DNA of 64,000 nucleotides from Elusimicrobiota bacterium (GCA_027452025.1 DAIDHI010000035.1:62001-126000), one strand, 5' to 3'. Counted from the stretch's first letter, positions 24,277 through 36,762 are shown. Notes: generated by a model not told the origin, from the letters alone. Numbers and translations are program-made.

Positions 24277-24861
24277 TTGGGGAAAACCCGCCTCGAAGCC
24301 TTCAGCGACGGCGTCATCGCCATCATCATCACGGTGATGGTGCTGGAGCTGCGCCGCCCCGCCGGCGCGGACTTCCTCGACCTGAGGCCCCTGTGGCCGG
24401 ACTTCCTGTCCTACCTGCTCAGCTTCGTTTACCTGGGAATTTACTGGAACAACCACCACCACATGCTGCACACGGTCCATCGCGTGACCGGAGGCATCCT
24501 CTGGGCGAACCTTCACCTGCTCTTTTGGCTCTCGCTGGTGCCCTTCGTCACGGAATGGATGGCCTCCCACGCCTCGGCGACGGCGCCTTCGGCCGTCTAC
24601 GGGGCCGTGCTGCTTCTGGCCGCGCTGGCGTATTTCGTCCTCCAGCACGCCATCATCGTCTCGCAGGGGCGCGACTCGCTTCTCAAAACGGCGATCGGCC
24701 GGGACTGGAAAGGGAAAATCTCTCCCCTGCTCTACATCGCCGCCATCGCCTCGGCCTTCCGGTCGCCCGCGCTCGCCGACGGACTCTACGGCGCCGTCGC
24801 CCTCCTGTGGCTCATCCCCGACAAGCGCATCGAGCGCGCGCTGGCGCAAAACGAGGGATGA
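24277..24861 (+). CDS. TMEM175/DUF1211-family potassium channel-like protein
   Basis: A 194-residue membrane protein with about six predicted spans. The N-terminal RLEAFSDGVIAIIITVMVLE is the FSD signature of bacterial TMEM175 channels, which conduct K+ as tetramers. YWNNHHHMLHTV is the following conserved His-rich loop. The start is a TTG with no Shine-Dalgarno, just downstream of a TATACT hexamer, and the resulting N-terminus matches the family exactly. It overlaps the next gene by 4 nt. Confidence 0.85.
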   Translation: MGKTRLEAFSDGVIAIIITVMVLELRRPAGADFLDLRPLWPDFLSYLLSFVYLGIYWNNHHHMLHTVHRVTGGILWANLHLLFWLSLVPFVTEWMASHASATAPSAVYGAVLLLAALAYFVLQHAIIVSQGRDSLLKTAIGRDWKGKISPLLYIAAIASAFRSPALADGLYGAVALLWLIPDKRIERALAQNEG

Positions 24862-26300
24862 GCGCCTCCGGCCGCCGGTCCCTGATCGGACTCGGCGTCG
24901 CTTTCGTCACGGCCGCCGTTTTCCGGCCGGCGCTGCGCCTGGGCTTTCTCGGCATCGACGACCCGCAGATGGTCTTCGCCAATCCCCATATCCGCGGCGG
25001 ACTGACGGCGCAAAGCGTGCGCTGGGCGTTCACGACGACCTATTCCAGCCTTTGGCATCCGCTGACGTGGCTCTCTTACATGGCCGACGTCCGCCTTTTC
25101 GGCCCCGAGCCGTTCGGGTTTCACCTGACGGACGTGCTGCTGCATGCGGCCAGCGCCGGAGTGCTCTTCGTCTTCCTGGACGAGACGACGGATCGCCCCT
25201 GGGAGAGCGCCTTCGCGGCCCTGCTGTTTTCCCTCCACCCGCTGCGCGTCGAGTCCGTGGCCTGGGCCGCGGAGCGCAAGGACGCGCTGAGCGTGTTTTT
25301 CTTCCTGGCGACGCTGCTCGCCTATGCGCGCTATGCCCGGAGACCGTCGGCTTGGCGTTACGCCGCGCCGCTCGGGCTCTACGTCCTCGCCCTGCTGTCC
25401 AAGCCCATGGTGGTCACGCTGCCGGTCATGCTCCTGATCGTCGACTTTTGGCCGCTCGAACGCCTCGCGCGCGAGAGCCTTGCGCGCCTCCTCATCGAGA
25501 AGCTGCCCTTCGCGGCTTTAGCCGCCGGCGTCTGCCTGGCGACCTTACGGGCGCAGGCGCCCTTCATCGCGGCCGGCCTGCCCTTGAGCCAGCGCCTGCT
25601 CGGCCTGCCGGCGTTCTACGCGGAGTATCTCGGCAAGATATTCTGGCCGTCGGATCTCTCGCTCTATTATCGCCGTCCGGTCCCGCTGCCCGTCGGCCCG
25701 GCACTGGCCGCCGCCGTCGGCCTTGCGGCGGCCACCGTTCTTTTCGCGAGCCTGCGAAAGCCATCGCCCTATCTCTTGGCCGGCTGGCTATGGTTTCTCT
25801 CGGCGCTCCTGCCCGTCGTGGGCCTCGTCCAAATCACGGGGCGCTCCATCGCCAACCGCTTCACGTATCTGCCGCAGATCGGCCTGTGTTTCGCCGCCGC
25901 CTGGGCCGTCCGCGAGCTGCTGCCGAGAAGGAGGCCGGCCGCGCTGGCCGGCGCGGCGGTCCTGCTCGCCTGCGCGGCGGCCACGCGGGCCGAGCTCTCC
26001 GCGTGGCAGGACCCGCGCGTTCTCTACGAGCGCACCCTGCGCGAGGACCCGAGAAACGAGCTGTTTTGCAACATCCTCGGCGTCGATTTGGCCAAGCGCG
26101 GCGACTTTGCCGGCGCGGAAGGCGCGTTCAAGCGGGCCATCGCGCTGGCGCCGTCCTATGCCGACGCCCGCAACAACCTCGGCCTGCTCTACGCGATGGA
26201 AGGCCGGCGCGCCGACGCTCGCCGGGAACTGGCGCGGGCGCTGCGCCTTTCGCCCGGAAACGCACAGGCGGCGGCGAACCTGGCGCGCCTTAAGCGCTAG
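24858..26300 (+). CDS. TMTC-like polytopic membrane protein with C-terminal TPR repeats
   Basis: A 480-residue protein. Residues 1-385 contain about nine to ten membrane spans with the GT-C-like motif GIDDPQMVFANPHIRG and HPLTWLSYMADVRLFG early on, followed by HPLRVESVAWAAERKD. The last 95 residues are tetratricopeptide repeats (FAGAEGAFKRAIALAPSYAD and similar). This matches bacterial relatives of the TMTC protein O-mannosyltransferases; the acceptor and donor are unknown. ATG overlaps the preceding stop. Its TAG and that of the convergent gene share four bases. Confidence 0.8.
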   Translation: MSASGRRSLIGLGVAFVTAAVFRPALRLGFLGIDDPQMVFANPHIRGGLTAQSVRWAFTTTYSSLWHPLTWLSYMADVRLFGPEPFGFHLTDVLLHAASAGVLFVFLDETTDRPWESAFAALLFSLHPLRVESVAWAAERKDALSVFFFLATLLAYARYARRPSAWRYAAPLGLYVLALLSKPMVVTLPVMLLIVDFWPLERLARESLARLLIEKLPFAALAAGVCLATLRAQAPFIAAGLPLSQRLLGLPAFYAEYLGKIFWPSDLSLYYRRPVPLPVGPALAAAVGLAAATVLFASLRKPSPYLLAGWLWFLSALLPVVGLVQITGRSIANRFTYLPQIGLCFAAAWAVRELLPRRRPAALAGAAVLLACAAATRAELSAWQDPRVLYERTLREDPRNELFCNILGVDLAKRGDFAGAEGAFKRAIALAPSYADARNNLGLLYAMEGRRADARRELARALRLSPGNAQAAANLARLKR

Positions 26301-27931
26301 CGTCCGGCCGTCTCGCCCGCGTGGCGGGCCAGCTCGGCCTCGAAGGCGGGTTTCGGAATCTCGCCGAGCCGCAGGGCGTCGGCGAAGGCGGCGCCGTCCT
26401 TGGGGCGCGCCCAGCGGTATTCATGCGCGGCCAGCCATTCCCGGGGCACGTCCTCGCGGTCGACGAACAAGAGCGCCTGGTCGTCCCAATAGACCAGGGC
26501 CCAGCGCGGGCGCGGCATGTAGAAGAGATACCAGGGCCTGGCGAAGGGCTTTGTCGAGCCGTCCGGATAGCGGCGCGTCGTTTGGAACTCCTGATTCAGA
26601 TTCGGCAGCAGCTCGGCCGTGAAGCCTTCCCGGCGCGAGAATTGGTTCCAGCTCGCGTCGCTTTGCGAGGCGGCGGCGATCTGCAGGAGCACGTCGTGGA
26701 AGAGGTAGCGGCCGTCGACGAACACCTTGAGCCACGGCAGGCGCCAAGCCAGATAGCCGCCCCATTCCCACTGATTGTAGAGGCGCAGCGGCGCGAAGAC
26801 GCCGCGATTGTCCGCGATGAAGGAAGCGGCGCGGGCCGGCACGTATTTCTCGTTGAACCACGAGCGCCAGGTCACCCGCGGCACCAGCCAAAGCGAGAAC
26901 GCGGCGTAGGAGGCCAGCGCCGCGGCGCAGGGCCGCGGCGAAAGCCAACCGCGCTCGCGCGCGAGCAAAACGATCAGCAGGGCCGCCGGCGCCGCGAAAA
27001 ACAGCGACAGGCGCAAGTGCGCCAGCGCGGCGGCACCGAAGAGCGCGGCCGCCAGGGCCGCTCCCGCGGGCAATGCCTCCCTCTTGCGCGGCGGCGCGGC
27101 GGCGCGCAGCGCGAGCAGCAGCGCGGCCGCCGCCCAGGCGGGCCAGAAGGGCCAATAGACCGGGTTCTTCGTCGTCATCGGATGCCACTCGGCGATGACG
27201 CGCGACAGCTGCGCGCCCATGCGCCAGTGGCTCAGCGCCACGATGTGCGGGCCGAGACCGTAGGGGTTGGCCGTCGACCCCGCGGCCGCGACGACCAAGC
27301 CGGCAAAGGCGAAGGAAGCGCGGTCGCGCCGGCCGCGCAAGGCCTCGGCGGCGACGTAGCAGCCGATCAGAGCAAAACCGAAGAAGAACCCCGCGTGGAA
27401 GTCCGCCCAGAGCGCGAAGAGCGGGAAGAGCAGCCCCAGCTTGAGGCGGGGCCGGCGCAGACGGCCCAGCCGCCAGGCCTCGAGCTGCCAAAGAAGCAGC
27501 CCGAAAAAGAGCAAGGAAAAGAGGTCGGGGCGGATGTCGGAGGAGCCGAAGACGCCGGCGCCGAAGAGCGCCAAGCCCAGGGCGCGCCCGGCCGCCGGCA
27601 CGCGATTTTCGACGAGGGCCCGATCGACAAGGAACCAACCGAGGCCCAGAAACGTAATCTTAAGGAGCCAGAGGCCGGCCATGCCGGCCAGGGCGTAGAC
27701 CAGGGAAAAGACGACTTGGGAGAGCCATTCGAAGTCCAGCCACGGCGAGCCGGCGCGCGAAAAGGAGAGGAAGTCCGCGCGGGGCAGGGCCCGGTGGGCG
27801 ACGATCCAGTCCCCGGCCGACAGGTGCCAGAAAAGGTCGGGGTTGAACAGCGGCACGAGCAGCCCCGGCGTGGCGGCCAGAACGGCCAGGCCGAACAGGG
27901 CGTACGCCTTCCCTTTCTGGGATAAGCGCAG
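26297..27931 (-). CDS. polytopic GT-C-like membrane protein
   Basis: A roughly 544-residue membrane protein with about ten spans and a soluble C-terminal domain (from about residue 380). NPDLFWHLSAGDWIVAHRAL and WLDFEWLSQVVF match the DxxWHLxxGxxI and WxxxEWL segments of uncharacterised membrane glycosyltransferase-like proteins. The start is doubtful. The first ATG (28006) would overlap rpmB by 56 nt. A CTG at 27931 lies 7 nt after a TATCAT hexamer (27939-27944) and keeps the first span, so I favour it. The convergent neighbour is also polytopic, but no operon link exists. Confidence 0.72.
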   Translation of the reverse strand: MRLSQKGKAYALFGLAVLAATPGLLVPLFNPDLFWHLSAGDWIVAHRALPRADFLSFSRAGSPWLDFEWLSQVVFSLVYALAGMAGLWLLKITFLGLGWFLVDRALVENRVPAAGRALGLALFGAGVFGSSDIRPDLFSLLFFGLLLWQLEAWRLGRLRRPRLKLGLLFPLFALWADFHAGFFFGFALIGCYVAAEALRGRRDRASFAFAGLVVAAAGSTANPYGLGPHIVALSHWRMGAQLSRVIAEWHPMTTKNPVYWPFWPAWAAAALLLALRAAAPPRKREALPAGAALAAALFGAAALAHLRLSLFFAAPAALLIVLLARERGWLSPRPCAAALASYAAFSLWLVPRVTWRSWFNEKYVPARAASFIADNRGVFAPLRLYNQWEWGGYLAWRLPWLKVFVDGRYLFHDVLLQIAAASQSDASWNQFSRREGFTAELLPNLNQEFQTTRRYPDGSTKPFARPWYLFYMPRPRWALVYWDDQALLFVDREDVPREWLAAHEYRWARPKDGAAFADALRLGEIPKPAFEAELARHAGETAGR

Positions 27932-27950
27932 ATGCGGTATGATAGGCCGG

Positions 27951-28148
27951 TTAGGCCCGCGCGGGGCGAAGAGCCCGTCCCGACCGGATGCAGCGGGTGC
28001 AGACATAGGCCGTCTGGGTCTTTCCGTCGAGAACGACCTTCTGGCGCTGCAGGTTCGGCCGGAAAACGCGCTTGCTGCCCTTATGGGAGTGGCTGTAGGA
28101 GTAGCCGGCGACCGGACCCTTGGAGCAGATGGTGCACTTGAATGCCAT
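27951..28148 (-). CDS. rpmB: 50S ribosomal protein L28, zinc-binding form
   Basis: A 65-residue L28. It starts MAFKCTICSKGPVAGYSYSH; the body has SKRVFRPNLQRQ and ends after YVCTRCIRSG. Two CxxC pairs (Cys5/Cys8 and the pair in CTRC) make this the zinc-ribbon (C+) paralogue type. A GAGG ribosome-binding site sits 11 nt upstream of the ATG. It is divergent from recG, a common bacterial pairing. Confidence 0.95.
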   Translation of the reverse strand: MAFKCTICSKGPVAGYSYSHSHKGSKRVFRPNLQRQKVVLDGKTQTAYVCTRCIRSGRALRPARA

Positions 28149-28195
28149 AGGCGTGTGATCCTCGAATTGATGGAAAAATCCAGTTTATCAAATTA

Positions 28196-30277
28196 ATGGC
28201 GGAAGAGTCCATCCAGTTTCTCAAGGGCGTGGGGCCGGGGCGCGCGGAGATCTTCGCGCGGGTCGGCGTGCGCACCCTGGACGATCTCTTGGGCTACTAT
28301 CCGCGCGACTGGCAGGACCGGCGCCCGACGGCCGACCTGTCGCTGCCCACGGCCACCGGCCTCGTCGTCGTGCGCGGGAAAGTGGTCAAGAGCGGAGCTT
28401 TCCCGGCCGGGGCCTCGCTGTCCTTGTTCCGCGCGCAGATCGCGACCGGGACGGAGACGCTGACGGCCCTTTGGTTCAAGCACCGCAGCCGCCGCTTCGA
28501 CGTCTTCGCCCAGCTCAAGCGCGACGTCTCGCCGGGCGCCGACCTGTGGCTGGTCGGGCGCGGCGAGGCGGGAATCTCCGGGATCAGCGAGCTGCACGTC
28601 GACGAGTATTATCGGCTCGACGATCCGCGCGCCCCGCTCCACGTCGACCGCCTCGTGCCGATCTATCCGCTCACCGAAGGGCTGTCGCAGCGCTTCGTGC
28701 GCGAGCTCGTCCACCAGGCCCTTCTCAAGGCGGCCGCGGGCGCGGCCGAGATCCTGCCGCGGGCGCTGCGCGACAAGCGCCAGCTGCTCTCGGCGGGACA
28801 GGCGCTCAAGGGGATCCATTTCCCGGGCTCGCAAGCCGAGCTCTCGGAGGCGCGCAATCGTCTCGCTTACGAGGAGCTGCTGCTGCTGGAGCTGGCCTGG
28901 ATCTTGAAGCGGCGCCAAACCCGCAGCGTGTCCAAGGGCCACCGCTACGAGATCAAAAGGACCCTGCTCTCGCCGTTTCGCGAAAATCTCGGCTTTGAGC
29001 TGACGGGCGCCCAAAAGCGCGTCATCAACGAGGTCTTCTCCGATCTCCAGAAGCCCTACCCGATGACGCGGCTGCTCCAGGGCGACGTCGGCAGCGGCAA
29101 GACCGTCGTGGCGCTGGCGGCGCTGCTGCTCGCCGTCGAAAACGGCGGCCAGGGCGTCTTGATGGCGCCGACGGAGATCTTGGCCGAACAGCACTTCCAG
29201 ACGCTGAGCCGCGCGCTCAAGGGCCTGCCCGTGCGCGCCGCCGTCCTGACCTCGCGCGTGCCCGCCCGCGAGCGCAAGAGCCTCGTCGCGGCGGCGGCGG
29301 CGGGAGAGCTCGACGTCGTCGTCGGCACCCACGCCCTGCTCGAGGGCGACGTGACCTTCCCGCGCCTGCGGCTGGCCGTCATAGACGAGCAGCACCGCTT
29401 CGGCGTGCGCCAGCGCGCCACCCTTCGGCAAAAGAGCGAGCTCCTCGACCTGTTGATCATGACGGCGACGCCCATCCCGCGCACGCTCGCCCTCGCCCTC
29501 TACGGCGAGCTCGACACGTCGACCATCGATGAGATGCCGCCCGGCAAGGCGCGCGCCCGCACGCTCCAGGCCGCGGAGGCGCAGGCCTTGGACGCCGTGC
29601 GCCGCGCCGCGGGCCTCGGCCGCCAAGCCTTCATCGTCTATCCCGTCATCGAGGAGGGCGGCCCGGCCGACCTTCAATCGGCCAAGGTCGAGCACGCGCG
29701 CTTGAGCGAGACAGAGCTGCGCGGCCTGCGCGTGGGCCTCATCCACGGCGCCTTGCCCGGCCGCCAGAAGGCGGCGGTCATGTCGCAGTTCGCCCAGGGC
29801 CGCCTCGACGTCCTGGTCGCCACGCAGGTCATCGAGGTGGGCATCGATGTGCCCAACGCGACCGTGATGGTCATCCAGAACGCCGACCGCTTCGGCTTGG
29901 CCAGCCTCCACCAGCTGCGCGGGCGCATCGGCCGAGGCTCGGCCGAGGCGGAGTGCTATCTGGTGGGCGAGGCGCGCTCGCCCCAGGCGCGCCAGAGGCT
30001 CGACATCATGACGGCCACGCACGACGGCTTCCGCATCGGCGAGGAGGACCTGAAGCTGCGCGGGCCGGGCGAGTTCGTGGGGACGGCCCAGCACGGCGAG
30101 CTCTCCCTGCGCGTGGCCGATCTTGCGCGAGACGCCGCGCTGCTGGCCCAGGCGCGCCAGGACGCGGAAGAACTCCTGGCCGGCGACGCGCGCCTGCAAG
30201 CCCCGGAACTGCGCGCGCTGCGCGGGCGCCTCGTTTCGCTCTATCAGCGCCAGTGGAACTGGATCGACCTGGCGTAA
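28196..30277 (+). CDS. recG: ATP-dependent DNA helicase RecG
   Basis: A 693-residue branch-migration helicase that reverses stalled forks. The wedge (OB) domain occupies about residues 50-160. Helicase motif I is GDVGSGKTVVAL, motif II is the RecG-specific DEQHRFGVRQR, motif III is TATPIPRTLAL, motif VI is QLRGRIGRG, and the C-terminal DLKLRGPGEFVGTAQHG is diagnostic. The protein starts almost directly with the helix-hairpin segment LKGVGPGRAEIF, lacking a long N-terminal domain. The ATG lies only 4-5 nt from a TATCAA hexamer and has no Shine-Dalgarno. Confidence 0.95.
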   Translation: MAEESIQFLKGVGPGRAEIFARVGVRTLDDLLGYYPRDWQDRRPTADLSLPTATGLVVVRGKVVKSGAFPAGASLSLFRAQIATGTETLTALWFKHRSRRFDVFAQLKRDVSPGADLWLVGRGEAGISGISELHVDEYYRLDDPRAPLHVDRLVPIYPLTEGLSQRFVRELVHQALLKAAAGAAEILPRALRDKRQLLSAGQALKGIHFPGSQAELSEARNRLAYEELLLLELAWILKRRQTRSVSKGHRYEIKRTLLSPFRENLGFELTGAQKRVINEVFSDLQKPYPMTRLLQGDVGSGKTVVALAALLLAVENGGQGVLMAPTEILAEQHFQTLSRALKGLPVRAAVLTSRVPARERKSLVAAAAAGELDVVVGTHALLEGDVTFPRLRLAVIDEQHRFGVRQRATLRQKSELLDLLIMTATPIPRTLALALYGELDTSTIDEMPPGKARARTLQAAEAQALDAVRRAAGLGRQAFIVYPVIEEGGPADLQSAKVEHARLSETELRGLRVGLIHGALPGRQKAAVMSQFAQGRLDVLVATQVIEVGIDVPNATVMVIQNADRFGLASLHQLRGRIGRGSAEAECYLVGEARSPQARQRLDIMTATHDGFRIGEEDLKLRGPGEFVGTAQHGELSLRVADLARDAALLAQARQDAEELLAGDARLQAPELRALRGRLVSLYQRQWNWIDLA

Positions 30278-30281
30278 GAGG

Positions 30282-30287
30282 TATAAT
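30282..30287 (+). promoter_or_regulatory. consensus -10 element, leaderless secreted TPR gene
   Basis: A perfect TATAAT sits in the 16-nt gap after recG and ends 6 nt before the GTG at 30294. A weak -35 (CTGGAT) lies 17 nt upstream. Initiation at the G of the GTG would give a leaderless mRNA. Confidence 0.6.
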
Positions 30288-30293
30288 CGCGCC

Positions 30294-31136
30294 GTGCTCG
30301 CCGCCCTTGCCCTGCTCCTGACGCTTCCCGCCTCCGCCCAGCGGACCGATCACGAGACGTTCCGCATGCTCGGCTGGAATAACGGTTGCTCCGCGGCGGT
30401 CGAGGACCTGGGCTACGCCAAGCTCGGCGAGGCCATCCAAGGCATCCCGATCTACGCCTGGATCGGCACCATCACGATCCCGCCCGGCCATGAGGCTCAA
30501 AAGGCTCGCTGGTATTACCAGGTCGACGACCAGAGGGATTGGAACGCGAAGAGCGCGGAGAAAACCGAGGCGCGCCTGGCCGGACTGGGCTACCGGCAGC
30601 CCGGCTATCACGAGGCCGTGCGCCCCGATCCCGTCTCCCCCGGGGGAGACCTGTCGAGCCTCATCGGCTCCACCGGCACCTTCCGCACGGACTCGCCCGG
30701 CCCGTGGCCCGACACGCGGTGGCGGCTGTCTTCCGTCTACTACGACTCGATCGGAGCCTGCGGGCTGCTCGTCTATACCCCGCGGGGCGCCGACGACCGC
30801 TTCCAACTGCTGCTCGCGCGCTTCGGCAACGTCGCCGCGCGGCGCGACCGCGCCGCCGCGCACCTCAACAACGCCCTGGCGCTGCTCAAAAGCGGCGACG
30901 AGGAAGGCGCTTTGGCCGAGACGGGGATCGCCGCGGAGATGGCGCCCAAGCTGCCGCCGGCGCGCTACCAGCACGCCGCGCTGCTCAAGCTCACCGGCCA
31001 TATGCGGCGGGCCGTGCGCGAGCTCAAGGCGGCGATCGCCCTGGACCCGAGCTACGCCCGAAAATGGGAATCGGACCCGGATTTCGGGCCGATGAACGGC
31101 TTCCCGGACTTCGCGCAGCTCATGCGCGCGCGGTGA
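30294..31136 (+). CDS. secreted protein with C-terminal TPR repeats
   Basis: A 280-residue protein of unknown function. The GTG start gives a compact signal peptide MLAALALLLTLPASAQ. The central region (about 20-165) has no family I recognise. From about residue 180, two to three tetratricopeptide-like repeats follow (AAHLNNALALLKSGDEEGAL and similar), suggesting a scaffold in the periplasm. The 3' end overlaps the convergent Rrf2 gene by 17 nt. Confidence 0.75.
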   Translation: MLAALALLLTLPASAQRTDHETFRMLGWNNGCSAAVEDLGYAKLGEAIQGIPIYAWIGTITIPPGHEAQKARWYYQVDDQRDWNAKSAEKTEARLAGLGYRQPGYHEAVRPDPVSPGGDLSSLIGSTGTFRTDSPGPWPDTRWRLSSVYYDSIGACGLLVYTPRGADDRFQLLLARFGNVAARRDRAAAHLNNALALLKSGDEEGALAETGIAAEMAPKLPPARYQHAALLKLTGHMRRAVRELKAAIALDPSYARKWESDPDFGPMNGFPDFAQLMRAR

Positions 31137-31551
31137 GCGACCGGGCCATCTCGGCGAGAGTGGCGCGCGCCAGGCCCTGCCGCAGCTCCTCCTCCTGCCG
31201 CCGCAAGGCGCAGTAATTGACGCAGGCCGTGCCCTCGCAGCGGCGCGCGCTGTCCAGAGCGCAGAAGTCCCGGCTATAGCGGCCCTCGCAGGCCTCGATG
31301 ATCTCGAGCAGCGTGATCTGCTCGGCCGGCCGGCCCAGGCGCACGCCTCCTTCCGGCCCCTTCTTGGCCTCGATGAGTCCGGCCTTGACGCAGCGCGACA
31401 GGATCTTGGCCAGGAAACTCGGTGGAATCCCGCGCGCGCGCGCCAGGTCGGCCACCGGAAGCGGCGCGGCGGGCTGGGCGGCCACCGCCAATTGGGACAA
31501 TGCAGAGAGGGCGTATTCTCCGGACTTCGTCAGGTTCAAGCAGCGAGACAT
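31120..31551 (-). CDS. Rrf2-family Fe-S transcriptional regulator
   Basis: A 143-residue winged-helix repressor. The N-terminal MSRCLNLTKSGEYALSALSQ and PPSFLAKILSRCVKAGLIEA with KGPEGGVRLGRP (the wing) are Rrf2 hallmarks. Three clustered cysteines in CEGTACVNYC (with Cys in DFCALD just before) match the cluster-binding loop of IscR/NsrR/RsrR-type sensors, so redox or iron-sulphur sensing is likely. Start: ATG with a GGAGG site 8 nt upstream. It is divergent from the ribF-like gene, whose start overlaps a 13-nt palindrome that may be the operator. Confidence 0.88.
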   Translation of the reverse strand: MSRCLNLTKSGEYALSALSQLAVAAQPAAPLPVADLARARGIPPSFLAKILSRCVKAGLIEAKKGPEGGVRLGRPAEQITLLEIIEACEGRYSRDFCALDSARRCEGTACVNYCALRRQEEELRQGLARATLAEMARSLTARA

Positions 31552-31663
31552 GATCCGATCCTCCAGGTCTTTTTCCTCGCTTGCCTGAGACGCAACACGA
31601 CGGCCAAGTCGTTCCAGTCCGGCGCCGGCCCGCGGGCCGAAGCGTTGCGACCATTCTCGACAT

Positions 31664-31676
31664 TAAGGGTCCCTTA
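31664..31676 (+). promoter_or_regulatory. palindrome overlapping the ribF start
   Basis: TAAGGG-T-CCCTTA is a perfect 6-bp inverted repeat with a one-base centre ending at the A of the ATG at 31676. It could be an operator for the divergently encoded Rrf2 regulator, or a small hairpin hiding the start codon. The regulator link is inferred from proximity only. Confidence 0.4.
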
Positions 31677-32245
31677 TGATGATCTTCCAGAACGCCTTCG
31701 AGGCCGGCAAGCGCTTCCCGGGCTCCATCGTCGCCATCGGCAAGTTCGACGGGATGCACCGCGGCCATCAAAAGCTCCTGCTCGCGGCCTTGCGCCGGGC
31801 CCGGACGACCGGCACGTCCTGCCTCGCCGTGACCTTCGACCCTTCCCCGGCCCAATTTTTCGGCGGCGACCCGCTGCCCCCGATCCTGACCCTGGCCCAG
31901 AAACTCGAGCGCTTCGCGGCGCTCGGGCTCGACGCCGCCGTGCTGCTTCCCTTCGACAAGCGGCTGGCCTGCATCTCCCCCGAGGGCTTCGCCCGCGACG
32001 TGCTGGCGCTTCAACTCAAGCCCTCAGCCGTCTGCGTGGGCAGCGACTTTTGCTTCGGCAAGGACCGCGCCGGCCGCGTAGAGACGCTCCAGGCCCTCGG
32101 GCCGGGACTGGGCTTTTCCGTGCATCCGGTCTCATTGGCCGTCGACAGCGGCGAGAAGATCAGCGCCTCGCGCATCCGCCGGCTTCTGGACGAAGGCCGG
32201 CGCCGGGAGGCCGAGCGGCTGCTGGGCTGGACTCTCCCCGCTTAA
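31676..32245 (+). CDS. ribF: FAD synthetase domain protein without riboflavin kinase
   Basis: A 189-residue protein corresponding only to the N-terminal FMN adenylyltransferase domain of bifunctional RibF. SIVAIGKFDGMHRGHQKLL holds the HxGH-like nucleotidyl-transfer motif, LAVTFDPSPAQFF follows, and the C-terminal SASRIRRLLDEG is the ISSTxIR-equivalent motif. The riboflavin kinase half (normally residues 185-310) is missing. The stop is real, and the following sequence is a promoter and leader rather than coding. A kinase must be encoded elsewhere if this is the cell's FAD synthetase. A second ATG at 31679 is an alternative start. Confidence 0.87.
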   Translation: MMIFQNAFEAGKRFPGSIVAIGKFDGMHRGHQKLLLAALRRARTTGTSCLAVTFDPSPAQFFGGDPLPPILTLAQKLERFAALGLDAAVLLPFDKRLACISPEGFARDVLALQLKPSAVCVGSDFCFGKDRAGRVETLQALGPGLGFSVHPVSLAVDSGEKISASRIRRLLDEGRRREAERLLGWTLPA

Positions 32246-32255
32246 ACCGCTACAC
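32226..32255 (+). promoter_or_regulatory. promoter of metH leader
   Basis: CTGGAC (32226-32231), 18 nt, then TACACT (32250-32255). It overlaps the end of the ribF-like gene and would start a transcript near 32262, giving a leader of about 105 nt before metH. Confidence 0.5.
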
Positions 32256-32259
32256 TGAG

Positions 32260-32335
32260 GTTCAGGCGAGGATTTCTCCGAATTGCCCCGGCCCAGGCGC
32301 TTGGCGCCCAACGCGGGTGCTAAAGAGGACCTGAA
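32260..32335 (+). ncRNA. structured 5' leader of metH, riboswitch-like
   Basis: Nested helices can be drawn by hand. The outer arms TTCAGG and CCTGAA are at 32260-32265 and 32330-32335. A middle helix pairs 32285-32290 with 32314-32320 (one bulged T), and an inner hairpin GGCGC-TTG-GCGCC is at 32296-32308. An intrinsic terminator follows at once and metH starts 6 nt after it. It does not match the SAH, SAM-I, SAM-II or cobalamin consensus sequences I know. Ligand unknown; SAM, SAH, methionine or B12 would be logical for metH. Confidence 0.5.
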
Positions 32336-32360
32336 AACCGCGCCGACGGCGCGGTTTTTT
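32334..32360 (+). terminator. intrinsic terminator immediately upstream of metH
   Basis: Arms AAAACCGCGCC (32334-32344) and GGCGCGGTTTT (32348-32358) with a GAC loop form an 11-bp stem followed by more T residues. It ends 5 nt before the metH ATG, so full termination would silence metH. This makes sense as a conditional (attenuator) terminator. Its 5' arm abuts and slightly overlaps the 3' arm of the outer leader helix. Confidence 0.8.
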
Positions 32361-32365
32361 ATTTT

Positions 32366-35865
<3,500 letters not shown>

Positions 35866-35869
<4 letters not shown>

Positions 35870-36762
35870 GCGTCCTGGCCGCCGCGCAAGCCGTCGCCCT
35901 CGTTTTTTCCCGCATCGACGCCCTCCAAAAGCGCGAGTTCAACCAAAACGCCTATCAAGTCGAGCGGCTCGACAAGCGCTGCGAGGCTCTGGCTCCCGAG
36001 GTCCTGGGTCTGGGGCCGGACGCCGCGCAGCCCCTGCTCGCCGTGGCCCGCGACGAAAAGCGCCCGGTCAAGGAGCGGCTCTTCGCGGTCACGTTTCTCG
36101 GGCTGCTCGATGATCCGGCCGCCTTCCTCCCGCTCGAGGAAGTGGCCCTCGCGCCCGGCCCGGACGACCTGCGCTCCGCGGCCGTCGCCGGCCTCGAAGG
36201 CGCGGGCGTCTCGCGCCGAGCCGTACGCCGCGCCGCCTGCGACGCGCTGGCTCAAGACGATCTGCCCCCGCGCGCGCTCGCGGCCGCCCTGGCCGTCGCC
36301 TCGCGCACCGGCTGCGACGAGCCGCGTTCCCTTTACGCCTGGGCGCGTCGCTTCGGGCGGATGCCGCGCGGCGACTCGGCGCGCCTGGCGGGCTTGGCCG
36401 CCACGGGGCTGTCGCGCTCCTTTCCCTTCGAGGGCGGCCGCCTTCTCTGGAAGCTCTTTGACTTCTATCCGCCGGGCTCGACCCAGCGTCTCTTCGTCCT
36501 GGACCGCCTTTGGGACGCCCGGGACACCCAAAAGCAGCTCGGTCACGCCGCGCTCCAGCACGCCCTCGACGCGGCCGAGGCCGAGCCGCCCGTCGTGGCC
36601 AACGTGGAGGCCGCGCTGCGCCTCGTCGTCCTCCTCGACGACGGCACGGCGGCTCCCGTCGTGGCGCACCTTTTGCGCAGTCCCTATCCGAAGGTCGCCG
36701 CCTCCGCCGCCAACGTCATGCCGCTGCTGCGCGCGCCCGTTGTGAACGGCGGCCGATTTTAG
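35866..36762 (+). CDS. HEAT-repeat-like protein of unknown function
   Basis: A 298-residue, all-helical, Ala/Leu-rich protein. Repeated units such as DDLRSAAVAGLEGAGVSRRA and DGTAAPVVAHLLRSPYPKVA look like degenerate HEAT/armadillo repeats. There is no signal peptide or membrane span. The start is a TTG overlapping the metH stop, so it is translationally coupled to metH. Nothing in the sequence gives a specific role. Confidence 0.65.

Noticed and set aside
32256..32340. SAH riboswitch upstream of metH
   Set aside because: The GCCCAGGC and CAACGCGGGTGCT stretches recall it, but the conserved GAGGAGCGCUGC core and the pseudoknot partner are absent.
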